NCBI RefSeq assembly: GCF_003989135.1 | Contig: NZ_RYZZ01000015.1 | Span: forward strand, 117,316-181,315 | DNA: 64,000 nucleotides | Direction of reading: 5' to 3' | Source of the DNA: Peribacillus cavernae | Lineage (GTDB): Bacteria > Bacillota > Bacilli > Bacillales > DSM-1321 | Shown here: one piece after another, positions 1 to 8,639 of the stretch | Numbering within the stretch: the first letter of the stretch is position 1 | Layout of the letters: every line of letters begins with the position of its first letter | Notes under the pieces: generated by a model | What the model saw: only the letters and a program-made list of their open reading frames with translations | Told to the model about the DNA's origin: nothing | Database searches by the model: none | Translations under genes and position numbers: made by a program

Positions 1-27
1 AGAAGTTTAATAGGGAGGTTAGGCCAA

Positions 28-537
28 TTGAATAACGAAAAAGTATCTGTATTTAAGCAAATCATGGGCTCTTATCCGACGGGAGTAACAATCCTGACGA
101 CTATGGATGCAGAGAGAAATCCGTGTGGTCTTACAGTCAATTCATTTGCTTCCGTTTCCTTGGATCCTTTATTAGTTTTATGGTGCATAGATCGCAAGGC
201 TTCGTCATTAGAAGCATTCAAACAATCACCAAACTTTGCAGTGCACGTATTGGCAGCAGATCAAAAAGATCTTTGCTGGGCATTCGCGGGTAAGGAGCCT
301 GATCGATTTTCAAAAGCCAGTTGGAATCTGTCAGAAAATAAACTGCCAATTCTTTCAGGTTCACTGGGAGTGATGGAATGCAAAAAGGTTCAGGAAATCG
401 ACTCAGGTGATCATCTCATTTTAATCGGCCAGGTTATCCATATAGAGAATCAGGAAAAGGAGCCAATGTTGTATTTTCGGCGAAATGTCGGTGCTGTTCC
501 TACTAATTGGCCAGAATTGGCCAGCTTAACCAAATAA
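28..537 (+). CDS. Flavin reductase family protein (FMN-binding split barrel)
   Basis: This 169-residue protein has the length and motifs of flavin reductase domain proteins of the HpaC/RutF type. They reduce FMN or FAD with NAD(P)H and hand it to a partner monooxygenase. Residues 14-24 (SYPTGVTILTT) and the stretch around 34-60 (GLTVNSFASVSLDP) are the usual flavin-binding strands. The start is TTG at 28, preceded by AGGGAGG at 12-18. The LLM-type monooxygenase at 4274 is a plausible partner, which would make a two-component oxygenase; that pairing is inferred from proximity only. The upstream context lies outside the window. Confidence 0.85.
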   Translation: MNNEKVSVFKQIMGSYPTGVTILTTMDAERNPCGLTVNSFASVSLDPLLVLWCIDRKASSLEAFKQSPNFAVHVLAADQKDLCWAFAGKEPDRFSKASWNLSENKLPILSGSLGVMECKKVQEIDSGDHLILIGQVIHIENQEKEPMLYFRRNVGAVPTNWPELASLTK

Positions 538-620
538 GAAAGATGGGCGGGTATGCCATAGAATTACCAATCCGCCCTTATCTGTTGCTTGATTAATACT
601 TAAAAGGAGGGAGTCATTCG

Positions 621-1400
621 ATGGAAAAACTTTATTGGGTCATAAGCAGAGGAGGCAAACAAATTTCTACTATTGTGCATGTTCCACAGAATACTGCCTC
701 CTCTAAAGGAAAATCCCCCGTGATTGTATACTTTCACGGGTTTGCCGGCAATAAGACCGTTGGGAATCGAATGGGTGTAAAACTGGCAAGACGGTTATGT
801 GCAGAAGGATACTTGGTAGTTCGTTTTGATTATATAGGTTCGGGAGAAAGTGAAGGAGATTTTGAAACTGATACCTTTTTCACCGGGTGGATAGAAGATG
901 CACAGATCGTGTTGGCATGGACAAAAACGTTGGAGAACGCCGATTTGAAGAGAATCGGGATCATTGGCCACAGTTTGGGTGGTGCGTTGGTGACACACTT
1001 ATCAGCGTCGGATAAAACATTAAAATCGATTTGCACATTGTCTCCTGTCTCTTACTTGGAGAGAAACTTCGAACAAATCATCCTTGGGCCTGCATTGTGG
1101 GCAGATTTATTACGTGGCCAAACCATCCGTAATTTTAATGGATCGGGATATTCATTATCCTCTCTATTTGCTCAAGACATAGTGCGATACAATATCTTGG
1201 AAAGCGCAGGAAAAATCTCGCAGCCTATCCTTATTATCCACGGAAAAAAAGATCAAGTCGTGCCTGTAGCAAACAGCTATGATTTGGAACGCTCTCTGGT
1301 TTCGCCAAACAAACGCCTGGAAGTTTTTGAGGACGAGGGGCATTTATTTTCCGAGAAGATCTACCTTGCTGTGATCGATTGGTTTAAGAATACACTATAA
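621..1400 (+). CDS. Alpha/beta hydrolase
   Basis: A 259-residue cytoplasmic alpha/beta-fold hydrolase. The oxyanion-hole motif HGFAGNK lies near residues 39-45 and the nucleophile elbow GHSLGG places the catalytic serine at residue 118. A probable acid is the Asp in HGKKDQVVP and the probable catalytic His is in EDEGHLF. The start is ATG at 621 with AAAGGAGGG just upstream. The substrate is unknown; carboxylesterase or lactone/thioester hydrolase are the usual assignments for this family. It lies between the flavin reductase and acyl-CoA synthetase remnants, so a catabolic role is inferred. Confidence 0.85.
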   Translation: MEKLYWVISRGGKQISTIVHVPQNTASSKGKSPVIVYFHGFAGNKTVGNRMGVKLARRLCAEGYLVVRFDYIGSGESEGDFETDTFFTGWIEDAQIVLAWTKTLENADLKRIGIIGHSLGGALVTHLSASDKTLKSICTLSPVSYLERNFEQIILGPALWADLLRGQTIRNFNGSGYSLSSLFAQDIVRYNILESAGKISQPILIIHGKKDQVVPVANSYDLERSLVSPNKRLEVFEDEGHLFSEKIYLAVIDWFKNTL

Positions 1401-1433
1401 TTTTCTCTGATTTTTAATACAGGGGGATTTAAT

Positions 1434-1712
1434 TTAAGTAATCATAAATTAATGCCGTTATTAGATCCTAAAAATATAGTTTTCATTGTTGTTTCGAACG
1501 ACACCAATAAGGTCGGTGGCAGGCCGATTGAATATTTAAAAAGATAGGGTTTTAAAGGTACAATACATCCCGGCGTTTGGATAGTGTCATGGGTAGGAGG
1601 TCAAAACGGAGTTGTTCAACAACTTAGTAAGAGTGGGGTTCCTTCATTTGAAGATCGGACTATGTGTGTTAGAGCCTTTTCGAAATTCGTTGACTATCAT
1701 TTAGATTTAAAA
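1434..1712 (+). pseudogene. Remnant of an NDP-forming acyl-CoA synthetase
   Basis: Reading the frame from 1434 gives LLDPKNIVFIVVSNDTNKVG followed by GRPIEYLKR, a stop (TAG at 1545), then GFKGTIHPG. This is the N-terminal CoA-binding domain of ADP/NDP-forming acyl-CoA synthetases (typically SVAVIGAS..KVGGRP..YL...GF.G.I.PV). After the stop, the same frame continues directly with VSWVGGQ...LSKSGVPSFEDRTMCVRAFSKFVDY. That matches a region several hundred residues further along in the same family (VVSW.GG...L...GIPVF..PERAVRAL..L..Y). So an internal deletion and a stop have reduced the gene to about 90 codons. The family assignment is from motif memory. Confidence 0.7.
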
Positions 1713-1862
1713 TTGATTTTCCAAAAAGTGTTGATTCACGTTGATAATACAGTAAAAATATCATATGATTATAATAAGAATTTTATAAATTCAGAAAATT
1801 TCAGAAAATATTTTATCTTAGGGCAAAGTCTAATTCCAAGACTTAAGGGAGATGATATTTTT

Positions 1863-3695
1863 TTGAATGATTTAATCATTACAAAGAGTACGTGGAAGCG
1901 TTTTGTGGATGAGGGAATTTTGGATACTTCCAGGCTTTCCAACAGAATTATAGAGTCGTGGTACCGGTCTAAAAAAAATAATGTAAACCCTTATCTTGAA
2001 AAAGGGTCTCATCTTTTAAGCTATGAGGATCTTTTGAAAAAAAGAAAAGAAAATAATCGCTTATTACAGTTGGCAAGTCCTTATATTCATTCGTTGGACG
2101 GATTTTTAAAAGGAACAGGAACAATCCTCATTTTAACAGATTCAGAAGGGCATGTATTAAAGGGACATGGAGAAGATAAAACTATCCAATTCGCAAGGGA
2201 TTTCAATATAATTAATGGACAATGGAATGAAAAAGAGCTTGGGACGAATGCAATCGGTACTGCCTTGGAAATTAATGAACCTATTCACGTTGCTGGCGTA
2301 GAGCATTTTTCTGCAGCTTTTCATAACTGGACATGTTCCGCTGCGCCAATAAAAAATAACCAGGGTCAATTAGTAGGAGTTTTAGCTATTTCTACTACAA
2401 GAAAGCAGCATGATTTAAAGTTGCTTAGTATAGCCGTTTCAACAGCATATGCAATTGAACTACAATGGAAATTGCATCAAGAGAATGAAAGGTTGGAACT
2501 GCTTCAAGCATCTTATAACAAAATAGAGAGTAATAGGGAACAATCCATCATTATTTGTGATCGTGACGATTATTTCATTGCAGCAAGTTCTTCTATTATG
2601 GACATGATTAAGGATGAAATGAAAGAGTATAAAACGAATGTTTCTAAATTGGAGGAGATCGGCCTTAAGGAAAAGATTAGAATCCCTATTCACATGGATG
2701 GGAAATTATACGGATATGAAATCCATGTGGCAATAAAGAAAGATCATAAGATGCAGGCACATAATGGCAGCACTTTCAAGTTTGCTGGTGAAGAGGGGAA
2801 AAGCGAGCAGTTCGAACAAGTTATTAATGATTTGAAAAAAGCATCAAAAACAGACATTACAGTATACATACATGGCGAGAGCGGAACAGGAAAAGAAATT
2901 ACTGCTAAAACTATCCACTTGAATAGTAAAAGAAAAAATAAACCTTTCATTGTTATTAACTGTGGTAGTATTCCTGAACATCTTTTGGAAAGTGAATTAT
3001 TTGGATATGAGGAAGGAGCTTTTACTGGAGCAAGAAAAAAAGGGCATAAAGGAAAGTTTGAACAGGCTGATGGTGGAACAATTTTTCTTGATGAAATAGG
3101 TGATATGCCCTTATCGATGCAGGTTGCTTTATTGCGTGTTTTGCAAGAAAAGGAAGTCGTTCCGATTGGGGGAAGCAAAGCAAGGGTTGTTGATGTTCGA
3201 ATTATAACTGCAACAAATAAAAGATTAGAAATGCTGGTTGAAGAGGGGAAGTTTAGAAGAGATCTATTTTATCGTTTAAATGTTTTTAACATAAATCTTC
3301 CTCCACTAAGAGAGAGAAAGGCAGACATTTCAAGTTTGGTAGACCACTTTCTCAAAACAAAAGATTGGGATGTTAAATTTTCAGATTATTTAATGGATTA
3401 CCTTGTGAATTATCATTGGCCTGGAAATGTTCGCGAGCTTTTCAATGTTCTTGAAAAAATGAAAGTATTAGCCGAAGATGGCGAGCCTCAGCTTTCTCAC
3501 TTTTCTCCTTATTTTCTTCATGGGAATCTGCTTACTAATTCTATTTCATTAAAAAACTATAAAAATAATGTGAAAGATAAAATGGTTATGGCATTGGAAC
3601 AAGCAGAGGGAAATGTATCAAAAGCTGCGGAATTTATTGGTATGCCGATGAGTACATTTTATCGCAAATTACAAAAATATAAAATATCAAGGTGA
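1863..3695 (+). CDS. Sigma-54-dependent transcriptional activator (AcoR-like)
   Basis: Enhancer-binding activator of RNA polymerase-sigma54. The open frame extends back to 1584 (703 aa), but its first ~43 codons are acyl-CoA synthetase remnant. The activator homology begins at TWKRFVDEG, so I prefer TTG at 1863, with AAGGGAG at 1845-1851, giving 610 aa. In order: an AcoR-type N-terminus, a GAF-like sensory domain (GTNAIGTALE, HNWTCSAAPI), and an AAA+ domain with Walker A GESGTGKE, the sigma54-contact motif GAFTGA and Walker B FLDEIGDM. A Fis-type helix-turn-helix sits at the C-terminus (NVSKAAEFIGMPMSTFYRKL). It probably drives the -24/-12 promoter at 4213. The effector is unknown. Confidence 0.88.
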   Translation: MNDLIITKSTWKRFVDEGILDTSRLSNRIIESWYRSKKNNVNPYLEKGSHLLSYEDLLKKRKENNRLLQLASPYIHSLDGFLKGTGTILILTDSEGHVLKGHGEDKTIQFARDFNIINGQWNEKELGTNAIGTALEINEPIHVAGVEHFSAAFHNWTCSAAPIKNNQGQLVGVLAISTTRKQHDLKLLSIAVSTAYAIELQWKLHQENERLELLQASYNKIESNREQSIIICDRDDYFIAASSSIMDMIKDEMKEYKTNVSKLEEIGLKEKIRIPIHMDGKLYGYEIHVAIKKDHKMQAHNGSTFKFAGEEGKSEQFEQVINDLKKASKTDITVYIHGESGTGKEITAKTIHLNSKRKNKPFIVINCGSIPEHLLESELFGYEEGAFTGARKKGHKGKFEQADGGTIFLDEIGDMPLSMQVALLRVLQEKEVVPIGGSKARVVDVRIITATNKRLEMLVEEGKFRRDLFYRLNVFNINLPPLRERKADISSLVDHFLKTKDWDVKFSDYLMDYLVNYHWPGNVRELFNVLEKMKVLAEDGEPQLSHFSPYFLHGNLLTNSISLKNYKNNVKDKMVMALEQAEGNVSKAAEFIGMPMSTFYRKLQKYKISR

Positions 3696-3721
3696 TAAGT
3701 GTAAATAACTTATCACTTTTT
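3692..3721 (+). terminator. Rho-independent terminator of the sigma-54 activator gene
   Basis: GTGATAAGT and ACTTATCAC form a 9-bp stem with a 7-base loop, followed by TTTTT. The stem overlaps the TGA stop of the activator gene. The intron-like sequence begins right behind the T-tract. Confidence 0.8.
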
Positions 3722-3722
3722 G

Positions 3723-3895
3723 GTGTACCCAACAGTCACACAATCTAGGTGGTTCAAATCCACCCAGTAACTTTACCCTTTAAAGTGCTGTAGCCGAAGT
3801 ATAAATCCTCCCATAAACGAGAAGGATTGACAGGTTTTCCTATGACGGGGTATCTGAAAGGTCGGCAAGTATTTACCCGACTGGACCAACATTCC
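3723..3895 (+). mobile_element. Truncated 5' relic of a group II (IIC-type) intron
   Basis: Starting directly after the T-tract of the preceding terminator, the sequence opens with GTGTACCC, close to the GTGYGCCC 5' end of group IIC introns. It continues with a hairpin around GGTGG/CCACC (3750-3767) and later GGTATCTGAAAGGTCGGCAA, which resembles the GGAATCTGAAGG...CGGCAAA part of domain I in the Oceanobacillus-type intron. No domain V or intron-encoded protein follows, so only a 5' fragment remains. The first ~38 bases are nearly the same as the last 32 bases of the window. Identification is by pattern memory and should be checked with a covariance model. Confidence 0.55.
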
Positions 3896-3898
3896 TCG

Positions 3899-3958
3899 CC
3901 TTTTCTCACAAATTCTCACCTTTTCTCATAAATTCACATTTTTTCTTATATGACATCA
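3899..3958. repeat. Degenerate 20-bp tandem repeat
   Basis: Two clear 20-bp units (3899-3918 and 3919-3938) share the pattern CCTTTTCTCAYAAATTCNCA, and a third weaker unit follows at 3939-3958. It lies just 3' of the intron relic in the gene-free stretch 3722-4212. A different T-rich 20-bp repeat occurs at 24635-24694. Confidence 0.55.
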
Positions 3959-4089
3959 GCTTTCTCAAACTTAGAAAAAACAAGCTTATATCATTAGTTG
4001 ATACTAAATTTTATTTAGTTACTTTTCTAATAAATTAATTTATTTGATATCTGGAGTTAAGGGATTAATTTAGTTATTTGAAAATGTGC

Positions 4090-4098
4090 TTGTTACAA
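4090..4098 (+). promoter_or_regulatory. Candidate upstream activator site for sigma-54 regulator
   Basis: TTGTTACAA is a 9-bp palindrome about 115 bp upstream of the sigma-54 promoter, a normal distance for an enhancer-type site. Its assignment is a guess from position and symmetry only. Confidence 0.25.
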
Positions 4099-4212
4099 CA
4101 CTAGGGCGAATTAAACATCTTAGTATTCTTCTTAATAAAAAAACAGACAAAAAAGTTACAAAAGATATTTCAAAAAAGTGAATTAGAGATTGGCATGGAG
4201 CTTATATAAACT

Positions 4213-4228
4213 TGGCACAAATCCTGCA
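4213..4228 (+). promoter_or_regulatory. Sigma-54 (-24/-12) promoter
   Basis: TGGCACAAATCCTGCA matches the consensus TGGCAC-N5-TTGCW, with the -24 GG and -12 GC exactly 12 bases apart. It lies 45 bp upstream of the monooxygenase start. Two sigma-54 activator genes lie nearby, at 1863 and 6974. Confidence 0.8.
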
Positions 4229-4273
4229 TATTACTTATATGAGTAACTAAAAAATACTAAAGGAGATGTTTCA

Positions 4274-5365
4274 ATGAAGTTAGGAATGTTTTTACAGCCA
4301 TCACATCCACCAGAAAGAAACCCTTATGATGCTACGGAATGGGATTTAGAGGTGATCCAATTGGCGGATCAATTAGGTTACAATGAGGCATGGATTGGAG
4401 AGCATTTCACTTCAACATGGGAGCCCATCCCAGCTCCTGACTTAATGATTGCTCAAGCTCTTAAATCTACGAAGCAAATCAAGCTTGCACCTGGTGCCCA
4501 CCTGTTACCTTATCATCATCCAGTAGAATTAGCTCACCGAGTTGCCTATCTTGATCACCTTGCCCAAGGACGATTAATTCTAGGAATAGGTGCAGGGGCG
4601 ATGCCAACTGATTATGAGACGTTTGATGTTGATGGTAAAAATGGAGAAAATAGAAAGATGACAGCGGAAGCACTAGAAATTATGCTGAAATTTTGGAAAG
4701 AAAAAGAACCCTTTGAATTTAAAGGAAAGTATTGGAACGCAAATAAAGTAAAGGGCAATGACATCTTAAAACCACATATGGAACCTTACCAAAAACCTCA
4801 TCCGCCAATTGGTGTAACTGGACTTAGTCCAGGTTCAGAAACTTTAAAAATGGCAGGAGAAAAGGGATTTATTCCAATGAGTCTTGGAAATAACCTCGAG
4901 TATATTGCTAGTCACTGGAAGGATGTCGAAGAAGGGGCAAAAAGAAGCGGAAGAAACCCGCAACGCAGCGAGTGGAGAATTACACGTGATGTGTTTGTGG
5001 CAGATACCGATGAGGAAGCACTTGAAGGATCATTAAATTCTATGATGGGTAGACATTATCGTGAATATTATTTACCTCTGTTTAGACTCCTTGGAGGAGT
5101 TTCAGTATTTAAACATGAAAGTTCCGTAGAGGATAATGAAATTACAGCAGAATATGTTGCAAAACATAACTGGTTGGTCGGTTCACCCGAAACGGTTGCA
5201 AATAAATTTGCAGATCTTTATGAGAAGGTTGGCGGTTTCGGAACTTTACTTGTAGTTAGCTACGATTATAGTGAAGAACCTGAAGCGTGGAAAAAATCAA
5301 TGCGTTTATTAAAGGAGGAAGTACTGCCAAGAGTGGAAAAAAGATTATCAAAAGTAACAATATAA
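4274..5365 (+). CDS. LLM-class flavin-dependent monooxygenase
   Basis: A 363-residue luciferase-like (F420/FMN) oxidoreductase. The N-terminus MKLGMFLQPSHPPERNPYDA, the EAWIGEHF motif and GAHLLPYHHPVELAHR are typical of bacterial luciferase-family monooxygenases related to those annotated as limonene or alkane monooxygenases. The enzyme would use reduced flavin from a reductase (one is at 28) to oxidise a small organic substrate. The start is ATG at 4274, with AAAGGAGATG just upstream. It sits directly behind a sigma-54 promoter, so expression is likely inducer-dependent. The actual substrate cannot be read from the sequence. Confidence 0.88.
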   Translation: MKLGMFLQPSHPPERNPYDATEWDLEVIQLADQLGYNEAWIGEHFTSTWEPIPAPDLMIAQALKSTKQIKLAPGAHLLPYHHPVELAHRVAYLDHLAQGRLILGIGAGAMPTDYETFDVDGKNGENRKMTAEALEIMLKFWKEKEPFEFKGKYWNANKVKGNDILKPHMEPYQKPHPPIGVTGLSPGSETLKMAGEKGFIPMSLGNNLEYIASHWKDVEEGAKRSGRNPQRSEWRITRDVFVADTDEEALEGSLNSMMGRHYREYYLPLFRLLGGVSVFKHESSVEDNEITAEYVAKHNWLVGSPETVANKFADLYEKVGGFGTLLVVSYDYSEEPEAWKKSMRLLKEEVLPRVEKRLSKVTI

Positions 5366-5398
5366 CTCTTTCTTGATTAGGTTGTTATTTATTAATGA

Positions 5399-5533
5399 AA
5401 CATAAAAGGTAAGAACGATGTCACAGGAATTGCTGAAAAAGCAAGTCCTCAGGTGGGTATCTTTCACATCCCAGAGCCTCTTAATTACTTCACTGTAAAC
5501 ACTTTAATTTATGAATTAAATAGATTTTTATAA
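5399..5533 (+). pseudogene. Unrecognised C-terminal gene remnant
   Basis: An open frame of 44 codons without a good start runs from just after a stop at 5396 to TAA at 5531-5533. It reads ...DVTGIAEKASPQVGIF then HIPEPLNYFTVNTLIYELNR. The composition and ordered end look like the C-terminus of a real enzyme, not random sequence. I do not recognise the family. It sits between the monooxygenase and the SDR, where other catabolic genes have also been reduced to fragments. Confidence 0.4.
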
Positions 5534-5551
5534 AATAGAGGAGGGACTATA

Positions 5552-6334
5552 ATGAGTTTTTCTGGAAAAGTTGTTGTTGTTACAGGTGCAGCTGGGGGAA
5601 TTGGTAAAGAAACAGTTAAGGCTTTCGTTGAACAAGAAGCAAAGGTCGTTTTAGTTGATTTGGAACAAGATACGTTAGAATCTACAGCAAAAGATTTAAA
5701 TCTAATAGAAGGAGAGTACTTATTAGTTGCAGCAGATGTTACGAAAGAAGCAGACGTAGAAGGGTATGTGACAAAAACAAAAGAAACCTTCGGACGAATT
5801 GACGTTTTTTTTAACAATGCAGGTATAGAGGGAAAGATTGTACCGCTTACTGATTATCCTTCGGATGTATTTGAATCTGTGTTAAACGTAAATGTTATGG
5901 GAGTTTTTTATGGATTAAAACATGTACTTCGAGTCATGAGTGACCAGAAATCCGGATCGGTTATTAATACATCTTCTATCTCCGGCTTAAATGGAATAGC
6001 TGGTGTTAGTGCTTATATTGCGTCTAAACACGCTGTTAACGGTTTAACAAAAACAGCTGCATTAGAAATGGCCCCGTACGGAGTTCGAGTTAATAATATT
6101 AATCCATCTACTGTAGACACAAGAATAATGCGCACTTTTGAAAGTGCCGCTGCACCCGATGATGTTGCAGCTGCTAGAGAGGCATTTACTCAGGCCATTC
6201 CACTCGCCCGCTATGGGAAGCCAGAGGATATTGCGAACTTAGTGCTGTTTTTGGCTTCGGACAAGTCCTCTTTTATTACTGGTACAGACCATAGAATTGA
6301 TGGAGGACAATTAGCAGGAGTAAGAGGATATTGA
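5552..6334 (+). CDS. SDR family NAD(P)-dependent oxidoreductase
   Basis: A classical 260-residue short-chain dehydrogenase. The Rossmann glycine motif is at TGAAGGIGKE (residues 11-20), the NNAG motif follows (FFNNAGIEG), and the catalytic Ser (NTSSISG) and Tyr/Lys pair (YIASK) are present. The C-terminal SSFITGTDHRIDGGQ is the usual SDR ending. The start is ATG at 5552 after GAGGAGGG. It probably oxidises an alcohol made by the monooxygenase or by beta-oxidation; the substrate is unknown. Confidence 0.87.
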   Translation: MSFSGKVVVVTGAAGGIGKETVKAFVEQEAKVVLVDLEQDTLESTAKDLNLIEGEYLLVAADVTKEADVEGYVTKTKETFGRIDVFFNNAGIEGKIVPLTDYPSDVFESVLNVNVMGVFYGLKHVLRVMSDQKSGSVINTSSISGLNGIAGVSAYIASKHAVNGLTKTAALEMAPYGVRVNNINPSTVDTRIMRTFESAAAPDDVAAAREAFTQAIPLARYGKPEDIANLVLFLASDKSSFITGTDHRIDGGQLAGVRGY

Positions 6335-6493
6335 CATTGATCGAAAAAAATATTAGGTAAGCGATCACACTTTTTATATAGCCACAAATTGAACATAGTA
6401 TCAGTATTAAATAAAAGGAATGGGTATCAAACATTCCTTTTATTTACGCTTAATCAATTCTTATTTCAAACTTTTATTTTTTTTAACAACTTC

Positions 6494-6725
6494 ACAAGAA
6501 GCAATTCCAGGACTAGTTAACCAATGGACCCAACGTTTCTCAAAGGCTCCTACTGGCCAAATCGGAATGATGAAAAAAGCCATAAGCCAAAGTATCGGAG
6601 AATCAATGGAGAGATCAGTAGATTATCATCGATATATAACTGCATTAATGTACCAAACACAAGACCACGATGAGGGGAAGAAGGCATTTTTTGAGAAAAG
6701 GGAACCTCATTTTATTGGGAAATGA
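6494..6725 (+). pseudogene. 3' fragment of enoyl-CoA hydratase/isomerase
   Basis: The open frame starting at 6420 contains, from about 6494, PGLVNQWTQRFSKAPTGQIG followed by MMKKAISQSIGESMERSVDYHRY, QTQDHDEGKKAFFEKREPHF and IGK. This is the characteristic C-terminus of the crotonase family (A..A..I....P.A....K.ALN.S...SL...L..E...Q......D..EG..AF.EKR.P.F.G). The catalytic N-terminal two thirds are missing, so it is a 3' relic. Confidence 0.75.
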
Positions 6726-6973
6726 TAAATGAACATCCAGGAAATGGGGATGAGATAATTTGAATAATAAAGCAGACATTATCCATTTACCTGACTGTAA
6801 GAGCATTATCTCCCAAGTAATATGTAAAAGAATATGAGAAAGATCTACTGTCTTACTTATCAAATATTTGGTATTATAATAAAAGGTCAGAAATTTGTCA
6901 TTTTTTAATTTATTATCAAAAGAACATTATCATTTTAGTTATCCAACTCTCTAGAATATGTGAGGTGATTATC

Positions 6974-8587
6974 TTGAAAGGTGAGTATTCATACAAAGAA
7001 TTGTATAACAAATGGGAGAAATTTATCAATGGCGGAAATGATTTGAACCACTTGAGAAAGGAAGTTGCGGAATCGTGGATTAATTGTCGTAAATTAAATG
7101 TAAACCCTTTCAAAAAGCCTCTTTTGTTAAATGAATCCGAAATAATAGAATTAATTAATAAAAATCGATATTTAATAGATATTGTTTCTCCATTTTTAAA
7201 ATTAATTACCGATTTGATAAAAGAGACGAACTTTATATTTGTATTGACTGATAATAAAGGGAATGTTTTAGATGTTAGGGGGGATAAAGAAGTAGTCAAT
7301 CATGCGAAAAAGAGTAATTTTGAAATAGGTGCAAACCGTTCTGAAAGTGCAGGCACTAATGCAATCAGTCTAGCAATTAGCACAAACAAACCAATCCAGC
7401 TTGGGGGTCCAGAGCATTATAACATACTTTTTCATCAATGGACTTGCACTTCAGCTCCGATACATGACATGAAAGGAAAGCTTATTGGAGTTCTAACACT
7501 TTCGGGACATTTCTCGCTAAAACATACACATACTTTAGGGATGGTCGTATCACTGTCCAAAGCAATTGAGAAAGAATTATCATATAAAGAAAAAATATTT
7601 GGTAAAGATAAATATATACGTAACTCTATGAGATGCAATTTTACTTTTGAAGACATTATCGGAAGAAGTAAGGCTATTCGATCTGCAATTGAGATGGCTA
7701 AAGTAGCATCAATGACAGACACAAGAATTGTAGTGGAAGGTGAAAGTGGTACAGGAAAAGAAATGTTTGTACAAGCAATACATAATGCAAGTAGTAAAAG
7801 TGGTGGGCCCTTTGTAGCAGTTAATTGTGGCGCGATTCCTGATCAGCTAATCGAAAGTGAATTATTTGGTTACGATGACGGTGCATTCACCGGGGCTAGA
7901 AAGGGAGGGAAACCCGGGAAATTTGAATTAGCAAATGGCGGAACCTTATTTTTAGATGAAATTAATAGTATGTCAGAAGATATGCAGGTTAAGTTACTTC
8001 GTGTTTTACAACAAAATGAGATAACCCGCGTCGGCGGTATAGATCCAATTCCAGTCAAGGTTAGAGTAATTGCGGCTTCCAATCAACCGCTGGAAGCGTT
8101 AGTTGAAGAAAATGACTTTCGCAGAGATCTTTTTTATAGATTAGGAATTATTATGATTGAAGTGCCTCCTCTTCGTGAAAGAAAAGAAGACATTCCTGAA
8201 TTGTTTACCCACCTGTTAAAAAAAATTTCAACCCAATTAGGGAAAAACAACCTCGATCATGATCCGACAATTTTATCCTATTTAAAATCTTATCATTGGC
8301 CGGGTAATATACGTGAGTTAGAAAATTATATAGAAAGAGCTGTGGTATTAGGGCAGGGCCAAAGACTATCTTTAGAACACTTTCCGAAAAAAGTGATGGA
8401 ACAAATATTTTTGAAATGCAACCTGGAGTTAACGACTTTGGAAAAAGTAGAAAAAGAATCTATCAGAAAAGCACTTGAGGTTTACGAGGGCAATATTTCA
8501 AAGACCTCCAAATTGCTAGGTATAACAAGAAAGACCTTATATAATAAGATAAAGGAATACAATTTAGAAAAAGATCAAATTGGTTGA
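6974..8587 (+). CDS. Sigma-54-dependent transcriptional activator (AcoR-like), second copy
   Basis: A second enhancer-binding activator, 537 aa from TTG at 6974 (SD GAGGTGA at 6962-6968) or 540 from GTG at 6965. The N-terminus has WINCRKLNVNPF (AcoR-type). A GAF-like domain follows (SESAGTNAISLAI, HQWTCTSAPIHD). The AAA+ domain carries GESGTGKE (~259), GAFTGA (~306) and FLDEINSM. A Fis helix-turn-helix ends the protein (NISKTSKLLGITRKTLYNKI). It lies downstream of the degraded crotonase gene and shares the domain order of the activator at 1863. Which of the two uses the promoter at 4213 cannot be decided from sequence. Confidence 0.88.
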   Translation: MKGEYSYKELYNKWEKFINGGNDLNHLRKEVAESWINCRKLNVNPFKKPLLLNESEIIELINKNRYLIDIVSPFLKLITDLIKETNFIFVLTDNKGNVLDVRGDKEVVNHAKKSNFEIGANRSESAGTNAISLAISTNKPIQLGGPEHYNILFHQWTCTSAPIHDMKGKLIGVLTLSGHFSLKHTHTLGMVVSLSKAIEKELSYKEKIFGKDKYIRNSMRCNFTFEDIIGRSKAIRSAIEMAKVASMTDTRIVVEGESGTGKEMFVQAIHNASSKSGGPFVAVNCGAIPDQLIESELFGYDDGAFTGARKGGKPGKFELANGGTLFLDEINSMSEDMQVKLLRVLQQNEITRVGGIDPIPVKVRVIAASNQPLEALVEENDFRRDLFYRLGIIMIEVPPLRERKEDIPELFTHLLKKISTQLGKNNLDHDPTILSYLKSYHWPGNIRELENYIERAVVLGQGQRLSLEHFPKKVMEQIFLKCNLELTTLEKVEKESIRKALEVYEGNISKTSKLLGITRKTLYNKIKEYNLEKDQIG

Positions 8588-8639
8588 ATCTGTAGTCTTT
8601 CATAAGAGAACGTTTGTCCGTACATTATGGAATCTCCCC

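Noticed and set aside
2744..3178. 144-codon minus-strand ORF inside the first sigma-54 activator
   Set aside because: Complement of a well-supported AAA+ domain; no ribosome site or known motif.
3745..3775. tRNA-like T-arm (GGTGGTTCAAATCCACC)
   Set aside because: It looks like a tRNA TpsiC arm, but no acceptor, D-arm or anticodon arm can be built around it. The surrounding sequence fits a group II intron 5' part better.
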